7,710 nt of DNA, from assembly GCA_021811745.1 (NCBI GenBank), contig JAJZNH010000311.1, positions 1-7,710 of the forward strand, written 5' to 3'. This document shows positions 1 through 5,773 of this stretch, piece by piece. The notes beneath the pieces are model-generated. The model saw only the letters and a program-made list of their open reading frames with translations. It did not search any database and was not told the origin of the DNA. Source of the stretch: Acidobacteriota bacterium. GTDB lineage: Bacteria; Acidobacteriota; Terriglobia; Terriglobales; Acidobacteriaceae. Position 1 is the stretch's first letter; every line of letters begins with the position of its first letter. Made by a program: the position numbers and the translations under genes.

Positions 1-1737
1 TGGCGCAAAGAGACGCGCTTGCCCCTTCGCCTGCGCACAGAAGAGATCCAGCGCACCGGCCATAGGCTGCAGCGCATCAAGCTGTGCCAGTCTGGACTCG
101 TCTCCCGCCGGATTCAGCTCCACATAAAGCATCGGCCCGCGCAGCATCGCTACCGTGTCCGGGTGCAGGTCGTCGATGGCCTCGGTGCGAAAGCTCTGCG
201 GCAGTTCGAGCGTCACTGTGTCGCCACGCTGCCATCTGCGCCGCAGGACTGCGAATCCACGTTGCATCCGGGCACTTGCCGGCTGGCCATTGACCTTGAG
301 GATCGGCGTCTTCTTCAGCCACCCGGGAATCCGCAAGCGGAGCGCGAACGTTGCCGGCGCCGCGCAATCAAGATGCAAAGCCACAGTTTGCCCATGCGGG
401 TATTGGGTCTGCTGCGTGAGCGTCACGGCCACCCCGTCCTGATTCCATCGCACTTGCGAGGGCGTGTAAAGAATCACGGCAACGCCATCCGGCGCGCGGA
501 AGAAGATGTTCTTGACGTAATCGGCCACGCCCTGCACCAGTGTTCCCGAGCAGCACGGCCACTTTTGCGGGTAGTAGACCTTGGCGGCCCGCGGGTTGTA
601 CGACGAGTAATAGGGATAGTCGCCATCGGAGTCCGGCTCCTTAACCGCCAGCAGCGAATTAAAGACCACGCGTTCCAGCCCGTCGCCGTACTGACCGTCG
701 GCCGTGGCGCACAGCAGATACCGCGCCAGTTTCGTCGCCGCATAGCTGCCGCAGGGCGTTTCGAAGTGGTCTTTGGTCGTCCGCAGGCTCTCGTAGAGCT
801 GACCCTTATGCGGTTCGATGAAGAGTTCGTTCGGTCCCCACCCGCCGGAGGCATACTGCTGCTCTCTGACGAGAAACTCCCATGCATTCTTCATCGTGCG
901 CAGGTACTTCTCGTCGCCCAGCACCAGGCGCGCCTTGCCTGCCGAACTGAGCGCGATGGCATGGCTATAGGCGTGGCGGCCGGGCAAAACATCTTCGTTT
1001 CGGGCCAGCGGATCAAAGAACTCGCGGTCCAGCAGATAAGCAATGGCGCGATCATACATCGCCCGCTCGCCCGTCATGGCATACGCCGAAAACAGGCTCT
1101 CGGGCAGCACGTAGGTCTCGTCGTACGGTGGATCCTTCTTGCCGATGCGGTCGCGGCCGCGCTCAGGGATGTAGGGAATCGCGCCGCGATAGACCCGCGG
1201 CAGCAACTCGCGCGCCGGTTCTACTCCGCTCAGGTTATAGGCGTCCATCAAACCGGCCAGGTGCTTGTCCAGGATGTAACACGGCCACAATTTTTCGGCG
1301 TTCGGGGCAGCATAAATCTGGTTGTTTGGGCCCAGTGTTGCCGCAAAGCCCGCAACCAGCTCACCCACCTTGGACTGGCAGGCCGGGTCACCGGTCGTCT
1401 TGCCCAGCCGCGCCAGACCGGAGATGTACTGGCCCAGGGAATGGCCGGGCACAAAGCCATTATGGCCATACCAGCCGCCCATCGGCGCTCCGGGAACCGG
1501 CAAGCCGGCTCGCTGGCGGTAAACACGCAGCAAGCGGTCGTTGTCCAGAGCCAGATAGGAAGCATGCACGCGGTCATACTGCTGCTTGAGCGGCCCGCCG
1601 GTCAGTTGCACCGCGCCGTAGTCAAACTCTGCCAGCAGAGTTGAAGGAGCGTCCGCATTTGCCCGCAAACTACCGCCGGCCAGCGTCGCCGCGGCAACGC
1701 CCGCCAGGAACTGCCTGCGTGAAAGATCACTGCTCAT
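1..1737 (-). CDS. Tat-exported DUF1680 / GH127-type glycoside hydrolase, C-terminus cut by window edge
   Basis: Read on the minus strand from ATG at 1737, the frame stays open for 579 codons to position 1, so the C-terminal end is missing. The N-terminus is a Tat signal: SRRQFL at residues 6-11, then an Ala/Gly/Leu-rich hydrophobic stretch ending near ANA (about 28), so the enzyme should be folded before export. The body matches the DUF1680 family (beta-L-arabinofuranosidase, GH127/GH146): an all-alpha toroid with SGLARLGK, GHNGF and HAYSHAIA segments, GGWGPNELF with E304, ETPCGSY (E326, C329), then KWPCCSGT (C395, C396), followed by a beta-rich region containing LRLRIPGWL and the LRGPMLYVE segment. 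In Bifidobacterium HypBA1 a Zn-bound cysteine of the CC pair is the nucleophile, with a Glu and another Cys as further ligands; C395/C396, E326 and C329 are the likely equivalents. The exact substrate is unknown; other GH127 members act on different sugars, such as aceric acid in rhamnogalacturonan II. GGAGGT lies 12 nt before the start; an in-frame ATG at 1773 is a weaker alternative. Confidence 0.88.
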   Translation of the reverse strand, partial: MSSDLSRRQFLAGVAAATLAGGSLRANADAPSTLLAEFDYGAVQLTGGPLKQQYDRVHASYLALDNDRLLRVYRQRAGLPVPGAPMGGWYGHNGFVPGHSLGQYISGLARLGKTTGDPACQSKVGELVAGFAATLGPNNQIYAAPNAEKLWPCYILDKHLAGLMDAYNLSGVEPARELLPRVYRGAIPYIPERGRDRIGKKDPPYDETYVLPESLFSAYAMTGERAMYDRAIAYLLDREFFDPLARNEDVLPGRHAYSHAIALSSAGKARLVLGDEKYLRTMKNAWEFLVREQQYASGGWGPNELFIEPHKGQLYESLRTTKDHFETPCGSYAATKLARYLLCATADGQYGDGLERVVFNSLLAVKEPDSDGDYPYYSSYNPRAAKVYYPQKWPCCSGTLVQGVADYVKNIFFRAPDGVAVILYTPSQVRWNQDGVAVTLTQQTQYPHGQTVALHLDCAAPATFALRLRIPGWLKKTPILKVNGQPASARMQRGFAVLRRRWQRGDTVTLELPQSFRTEAIDDLHPDTVAMLRGPMLYVELNPAGDESRLAQLDALQPMAGALDLFCAQAKGQARLFAP

Positions 1738-1816
1738 GGCCGCGGCCTGACCTCCATCCCTGGCACGATACATCCCAGTCCAGGCGCTGCGAAGCCGGAA
1801 TCTCGACGCCTCTCCT

Positions 1817-1833
1817 ATTCCGCAATCCGGAAT
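1817..1833. promoter_or_regulatory. Predicted operator, ATTCCG-N5-CGGAAT, upstream of the glycosidase gene
   Basis: The plus strand reads ATTCCG-CAATC-CGGAAT, a perfect 6-bp inverted repeat with a 5-nt centre. It starts 1 nt past the regulator's stop codon and lies 80 nt upstream of the glycosidase start. It has the same arms and spacing as the palindrome at 3106-3124 in front of the regulator gene; I found no third full copy in the window. The 10-mer CCGGAATCTC that includes the right arm recurs at 1795-1804, 32 nt away (about three helical turns), but as a half-site only. Binding by the adjacent IclR-type regulator is inferred from this match and position. Confidence 0.6.
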
Positions 1834-1834
1834 C

Positions 1835-3067
1835 TCACACCGCGAGTGCGGGGCGCTTCCGCTCCTCGTGTACCGGCTTTGCCGGGGCTGCAGCCGGCTC
1901 GTCCAGCGGGTAGATCAGGTCCACGTTGCGCGGGGTCAGGAGCTGATGCTTAACAAAGACCGCTGTCGGCACCGGCTTTTGCCGCAGAATGTTCAGCGCC
2001 AGGGGAATCAGCTCCTCGCCGTATCGCTCGGGGAAGTAGGCGACCGAACCGACCAGTCGCGTTCCCGGGCGTCGCAGCTCGGCTCGCGCGGCCCGCAGCG
2101 CATTCTGCCCCATCACCGCGCACTCACTGGAGGCGCCGGCTTCTTCAAAAGCGCGCAGCGCCGCCAGCGCGCAGACGTCGTTGACCGTGCCCACCAGGGT
2201 ACGCCGCGGCCCGCGCCTGCGCAGATATTTGCGCAGCACATCCAGCACCTGCTCGAACGTCCCCCGCCCGTTAAGGCGCACCAGCGGTGTCTCCACAATC
2301 TTGGGAAGCTCTGAACGCAGCCCATCCACCAGACCGGCGAGCCGCAGCTCCAGCAGCGAGCCGGCGATCGGCAATTCCACCAGCACCAGCTGGTCCACCT
2401 TGCCGTTCCAGTTCTCGCGGGCCCAGCGGCCCAGAGCCTTGCCGCCGATGAGGCCGGCCTTGTAGTTATCCGCTCCAAAGTACGTCGCGCCCGGGTGCGG
2501 AACCTCGATGGCAATCACCGGTGTATTGGCGGCGAGGAACTTGGATGCAATCACTGGCGCCACCCGCTCGTAGGTCTGGAATTCCAGCACGAGGTCCACG
2601 CGCTCGCGGATCAGCACATCGGCATTGCGCAACGCCTCGCGCGCGCTATAGCGATTGTTCAGCGTAATCAGCTGGACATGCTCGCGCGCGGCCACCGTCT
2701 CCATGCTCCGCGTCACCTCGCGCGCAAACTCCGTATCTCCCTGCGTTGCAAAGCCAATGCGGAATGGCCGTGCTGTGATAGGACCGAAGCTGTTGCGATA
2801 GACACCTGCGCCGGCGCGCTCGATCAGGCCGCCGTGAATCAGCGTGCGCAACAGGCGGAAGGTCGTGGTCTTGGGCAGGCCCGTCCGCTCCATCACTTCG
2901 GTCAGTGCGAGCTCCTCGCCCAGGTGGCGGAATGCCTTGAGCACCTCACAGGCCCGCAGCACGGTTTGCGATTCATTGCGATCGCTGGTGCGCTCCTCGT
3001 AGCCTCCGCCGCCCTCGGCCGCTTCAAATGCTGTTTCAATGAGTTTCCCGGTTCCCCGCGCCGTCAT
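1835..3067 (-). CDS. Transcriptional regulator: IclR-type winged helix fused to a sugar-binding (PBP/LacI-like) domain
   Basis: A 410-residue protein. After about 30 variable residues comes an IclR-type winged helix (about 33-92): a first helix around VLRACEVLKAF, then LALTEVMERTG and a recognition helix LPKTTTFRLLRTLIHGGLI. IclR proteins normally continue into a GAF-like effector domain. Here residues about 102-385 instead look like a type I periplasmic-binding-protein / LacI sensor: FRIGFATQGDTEFAREV opens the fold, VDLVLEF and TPVIAIEVPHPG are central strands, YFGADNYKAGLIGGKALG (196-213) is the typical hinge-side ADN..AG..GG motif, and TLVGTVNDVCALAALRAFEEAG and RLVGSVAYFPERYGEELIPLALNIL form the second lobe. 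A Pro/Ala/Lys-rich tail ends the protein. It probably senses a sugar in the cytoplasm and represses the surrounding genes. It has its own predicted promoter with an embedded palindrome. The SD GGAGGT (3080-3085) is 12 nt from the ATG, a long spacing; I see no better start. The ligand is unknown. Confidence 0.85.
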   Translation of the reverse strand: MTARGTGKLIETAFEAAEGGGGYEERTSDRNESQTVLRACEVLKAFRHLGEELALTEVMERTGLPKTTTFRLLRTLIHGGLIERAGAGVYRNSFGPITARPFRIGFATQGDTEFAREVTRSMETVAAREHVQLITLNNRYSAREALRNADVLIRERVDLVLEFQTYERVAPVIASKFLAANTPVIAIEVPHPGATYFGADNYKAGLIGGKALGRWARENWNGKVDQLVLVELPIAGSLLELRLAGLVDGLRSELPKIVETPLVRLNGRGTFEQVLDVLRKYLRRRGPRRTLVGTVNDVCALAALRAFEEAGASSECAVMGQNALRAARAELRRPGTRLVGSVAYFPERYGEELIPLALNILRQKPVPTAVFVKHQLLTPRNVDLIYPLDEPAAAPAKPVHEERKRPALAV

Positions 3068-3079
3068 CTTTTTCTACCG

Positions 3080-3085
3080 ACCTCC
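3080..3085 (-). promoter_or_regulatory. Ribosome binding site of the regulator gene, long spacing
   Basis: GGAGGT on the minus strand, 12 nt before the ATG at 3067. The glycosidase gene has the same hexamer at the same 12-nt distance (1750-1755 to 1737), whereas the operon genes use 5-8 nt spacings. Confidence 0.55.
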
Positions 3086-3101
3086 GCCGGATTAGGTGAA
3101 G

Positions 3102-3129
3102 AGTAAATTCCGAATTTCGGAATTGGCAA
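3102..3129 (-). promoter_or_regulatory. Predicted sigma-70-type promoter of the regulator gene
   Basis: On the minus strand, TTGCCA (3129-3124; 5 of 6 to TTGACA) and TTTACT (3107-3102; 4 of 6 to TATAAT) are separated by 16 nt. The 19-bp palindrome fills the spacer, the usual place for a repressor that blocks polymerase. Transcription would begin near 3095, leaving a leader of about 28 nt. The boxes are not strong consensus matches, so the call rests mainly on their fit to the palindrome and to the upstream terminator. Confidence 0.5.
3106..3124. promoter_or_regulatory. Predicted operator, perfect 19-nt palindrome AATTCCGAA-T-TTCGGAATT
   Basis: Nine-base arms are perfectly complementary around a single central base at 3115. 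The core ATTCCG-N5-CGGAAT is identical in arms and spacing to the site at 1817-1833. It lies 38 nt upstream of the regulator's start codon, between the predicted -35 and -10 boxes, which points to autoregulation. IclR-family proteins commonly bind short palindromes of this size near their own promoters; the assignment to this particular protein is inferred. Confidence 0.7.
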
Positions 3130-3140
3130 GCACGACATTG

Positions 3141-3179
3141 AAAGCGCCGCCGGCTCACTTCGGGAACAGCCGGCTGCGC
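3141..3179 (-). terminator. Intrinsic terminator-like hairpin after the isomerase gene
   Basis: On the minus strand GCGCAGCCGGCT (3179-3168) pairs with AGCCGGCGGCGC (3155-3144), giving 11 of 12 base pairs with one A-G mismatch and a 12-nt loop (3167-3156). It is followed by TTTC. The stem starts 72 nt past the isomerase stop and ends just before the regulator's predicted promoter, so it would separate the metabolic operon from the regulator. The T-run is short (three), so termination may be incomplete or assisted. Confidence 0.6.
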
Positions 3180-3251
3180 CTGGTTACGAGTCTGAATTCA
3201 TGCCAAGCGAGGTGGGGTCAACCAGTGACGCTAATTACGCCGGGCAGTGAC

Positions 3252-4688
3252 TCAACAGAATTGCCGCAATGGGGGCAGGTCCGCGGGCCGATTGTGGTGA
3301 TACGTCTCCCATCCCAGATAACGGCCCAGGGCCTCGGCAACCGCCGCGGCGCAGTGGCTCCGGTTCATGGCAGCATGGTGCTCGAATCCGTTCTGGCAGA
3401 TGATGTGCATGAGCCGGGGCAGGTCGCGTACCTTCACAACAGCGCGCGAGCCAAATGTTTTGAGCGGGTCGGCGGTAAATTCGCCTTCTCCCACATAAGC
3501 GCAGATCTTGCCGCTCTGATCGTCCGTGCTGACCCGCCCGAAGGTCATCGGCCCGGTGTCTGTGCGGCCTTCGAGAGCGCCAAAGGTGTTTTCCTCACCC
3601 AGCGTGGTGCCCAGGATCGGCGCCGTGGCAATGCGGATGTCGGGCAGGAATTCCTTGGCCCAGTTACCGCAATGAAACAGCACGCACTTCTCCGGGTCAC
3701 CGCCGTAATTGTTGTTCCAGTCCACCAGGGCACTGGGCCGGCTGCTGGCCAGTTGCAGCACGTACATGCCGACCACTCCCGCGATGTCCACTTCGCAGGC
3801 CGAGGGCAGCATCTGTTCGCTCATCATCGACATGATGGTGCAGACGTTCACGCCGTAGTTCTTCTGCAGCGAACTCCAGCACTGCAGCGCCGTCGCCGTC
3901 AGTCCCAGCGACTTCATCCAGTCATCCACAACAAGCGCCAGCTTGGCCATGCGTATCATCGCATCACTGGGAACAGCCTTCGCATCTCCATAGGCGCGAA
4001 TCTGATCGATGCGCTCCCTGACGCGCGCGTCGCCGTCGGCAATCTTCGCCGCATTGCCGAAGACTTCCGACAGGTCGATGGTATTGACCGAGATACCCGA
4101 TGCCTCCAACAGCTTTTCGCTGTAGCGCGTGGTGTTGAAGGCGTTGGGCCGGGCGCCGACCGCGCCAATGCGTGCGCCACGCAATCCGCGCACGACTTTG
4201 CAGGTGCTGATAAAGCGGCCCATATCCTCGCGGAAGCGCGGATCGGATACCGCGACGGTGTGATCGCGGGTCAGCGTGTACGGAAATCCATACTGGCGCA
4301 GATTGTTACAAACTGAAATCTTGCCGCAGAAGGCATCGCGGCGCCGGTCCAGACCAAATTGGTCGAGATCGTCCGGATAGGCCTGGACCAGAATCGGCAC
4401 GCGCACATCGGCCATGCGGATCGCATCCGCAATGCCTTTCTCATCGCCAAAGTTGGGCAGGCAAATCAGAATGCCGGCCAGCCGCTCTCGATGGCGGCGC
4501 AGCAGCTCGCCGCACTTGCGGGCCTCTTCCCACGTCTCCACCGCGCCCAGCTTGCTCTCTTCCGGCGAGAGCCATACCGGCTCGATGGAAAGCTCGGCGA
4601 ACAGCTTGCTCAGATCGCGCCGCGCCTCGGTAATCAGCACGTCGGGAAAGAAGTCGCGATTGCCTACGATTACGCCGAATGTCGTCAT
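3252..4688 (-). CDS. L-fucose isomerase-like (FucI/AraA superfamily) aldose-ketose isomerase
   Basis: A 478-residue cytoplasmic protein of the L-fucose/L-arabinose isomerase superfamily (COG2407-like), which interconverts an aldose and its ketose using a divalent metal, usually Mn2+. Numbered from the ATG, the conserved late segments are visible: ACEVDIAGVVGMYVLQLA with E299, ALVDWNNNYG with D323, the CVLFHCGNW segment, and NGFEHHAAMNRSH with H437/H438. These are the expected Glu/Asp/His metal and catalytic positions, so the enzyme should be active. The N-terminal Rossmann-like part carries ILICLPNFGDE and VPILVQAYPDD. The start at 4688 is preferred because AGGTGA (4694-4699) is 5 nt upstream; a GTG at 4697 would add three residues. 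It is shorter than E. coli FucI (about 590 aa), as is usual for this uncharacterised branch. The substrate could be an aldopentose, a 6-deoxyhexose or a branched sugar; its neighbours are a sugar porter, a FGGY kinase and a transketolase. Confidence 0.85.
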   Translation of the reverse strand: MTTFGVIVGNRDFFPDVLITEARRDLSKLFAELSIEPVWLSPEESKLGAVETWEEARKCGELLRRHRERLAGILICLPNFGDEKGIADAIRMADVRVPILVQAYPDDLDQFGLDRRRDAFCGKISVCNNLRQYGFPYTLTRDHTVAVSDPRFREDMGRFISTCKVVRGLRGARIGAVGARPNAFNTTRYSEKLLEASGISVNTIDLSEVFGNAAKIADGDARVRERIDQIRAYGDAKAVPSDAMIRMAKLALVVDDWMKSLGLTATALQCWSSLQKNYGVNVCTIMSMMSEQMLPSACEVDIAGVVGMYVLQLASSRPSALVDWNNNYGGDPEKCVLFHCGNWAKEFLPDIRIATAPILGTTLGEENTFGALEGRTDTGPMTFGRVSTDDQSGKICAYVGEGEFTADPLKTFGSRAVVKVRDLPRLMHIICQNGFEHHAAMNRSHCAAAVAEALGRYLGWETYHHNRPADLPPLRQFC

Positions 4689-4725
4689 ACGATTCACCTG
4701 ATCTCTTGCTGGTTTGAAGATTGCG

Positions 4726-4749
4726 CCGGTCCATCCCCGGGCGGACCGG
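4726..4749. other. Hairpin in the transporter-isomerase gap
   Basis: CCGGTCC (4726-4732) and GGACCGG (4743-4749) form a perfect 7-bp GC-rich stem around a 10-nt loop. It begins 7 nt after the transporter's stop on the minus strand and leaves the isomerase's ribosome binding site free. No T-run follows, so it is more likely an mRNA-stabilising or processing hairpin, or a partial attenuator, than a full terminator. It sits in the only real gap within the operon. Confidence 0.4.
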
Positions 4750-4756
4750 AATCAAG

Positions 4757-5773
4757 TTACAGGCGCGAGTACGTGATCAGCGCCAGCCCCACTAGATAAC
4801 ACAGAAACATGGCCAAAAGCAGGCGGCTGGTCCCGTGCGGCGCCTGCTCGAATTCCTTCCACACCAGCACGCCCCAAAGGATGGCCACCACCGGCGCCGC
4901 ATTCGAGAGCGCATAGGAGACTGTGGGCCCTGCGGTACCGATGGCAAGAAAGCTGGCCGAGATTCCCACGCTCCAGATGGCGCCGCCGAATATCCCTGTC
5001 AGATGCGTGGACGCGTTGCCTCGCCAATAATCGGCGATCCGCACCGTGCCGCCCTCAACAGGATGGCGCATGAAAAACGGATTGAAGAGAAACGTGGTCA
5101 GGAACGCGCCGAGCGCAAAGAAGAAAGTGCCGGTAAGCGGCATCAGCTTACCAGAGCCGCCGGTAACAAAGGCGGAATCGATCGAGGTGACCACGAGCCC
5201 GTAGCAGAAAGCGATCAGAACGCCCGCCAGAACAGAAAGCAGAATGCCCTTCGCGCTGGTCTTCTTCACCGCACCCGCCAATCGGCGGTAAGCCTTCATG
5301 CTGAGCAGAATGGCCACGACGATTACGGCGACGCCACCGAAGAGCATCCATGAGTTCCCGGGGTTCCTATGGCCCTCAAGGATGACCAGGACAAAATTGA
5401 CCACAATGCCGAGCACCCAGGCGATGCCGCCGCCGATAGGAAAGCCAATGGCCATGCCCGCAACCGCAATCGCGGCAACCAGCAGGAGATTGCCAAGGTT
5501 CCACACCGCGCCGCCCAGCAGCGCCCATCCGATACTGGAGGCATCAGCCTGCGCCAGATCGGTGACAAAGGAGCGCCCCGCATGTCCAAATGTTCCCAGC
5601 GTGAATGCCGCGAGCGCCGACGCGAGCAGCAATCCTGCAACAAAGTCCCAATAATATAGTTCGAAGCGCCAGGTGCGCGCCGCCAGCTTCTGCGTATTGG
5701 CCCACGATCCCCAGCAGATCATGGTAAGCACGCAGAGCAGTACAGCCGCCGGATAGCTGTGAACGATTACCAT
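4757..5773 (-). CDS. GRP/RhaT-type sugar transporter, ten-helix inner-membrane permease
   Basis: A 338-residue, very hydrophobic protein with about ten predicted membrane helices in the pattern of the glucose/ribose porter (GRP) and RhaT families of the drug/metabolite transporter superfamily. Helix 1 holds VLTMICWGSWANTQK, typical of the family; others include the stretches starting DFVAGLLLASAL, ALLGGAVWNLGN, GFPIGGGIAWVLG, WMLFGGVAVIVV, ILLSVLAGVLIAF, FFFALGAFLTTFL, GIFGGAIWSVGI, VSYALSNAAPVVAIL and LAMFLCYLVGLAL. It probably imports the locus's sugar by proton or sodium symport. The ATG at 5773 is chosen over a 29-residue-longer reading because AAGGGAG (5781-5787) lies 7 nt upstream, the protein then starts as other members do, and it overlaps the kinase gene by 7 nt (ATGGTAA), which implies translational coupling. 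The extended N-terminus is Gly/Arg-rich and lies inside the kinase gene. The transported sugar cannot be read from sequence. Confidence 0.85.
   Translation of the reverse strand: MVIVHSYPAAVLLCVLTMICWGSWANTQKLAARTWRFELYYWDFVAGLLLASALAAFTLGTFGHAGRSFVTDLAQADASSIGWALLGGAVWNLGNLLLVAAIAVAGMAIGFPIGGGIAWVLGIVVNFVLVILEGHRNPGNSWMLFGGVAVIVVAILLSMKAYRRLAGAVKKTSAKGILLSVLAGVLIAFCYGLVVTSIDSAFVTGGSGKLMPLTGTFFFALGAFLTTFLFNPFFMRHPVEGGTVRIADYWRGNASTHLTGIFGGAIWSVGISASFLAIGTAGPTVSYALSNAAPVVAILWGVLVWKEFEQAPHGTSRLLLAMFLCYLVGLALITYSRL

Noticed and set aside
19..1644. A 541-codon plus-strand open frame, the longest in this part of the window
   Set aside because: It lies antisense to the glycosidase gene, whose minus-strand frame shows a Tat signal and family motifs throughout. 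The plus-strand product is Arg/Gln/His-rich with no recognisable domain; such open antisense frames are expected in GC-rich genes.
3216..3221. TTGACC on the minus strand as a -35 box
   Set aside because: No convincing -10 box follows at 15-19 nt (best is 3 of 6), and it lies upstream of the terminator-like hairpin.
3096..4316. A 406-codon plus-strand open frame opposite the isomerase gene
   Set aside because: The minus-strand product has clear isomerase motifs, and the plus-strand product resembles no family. Its start also lies in the promoter/terminator gap, with no ribosome binding site that I can see.
4747..4752. CGGAAT before the isomerase gene as a third operator
   Set aside because: The partner arm at the required spacing reads CCCGGG, with no match to ATTCCG; only a half-site is present.
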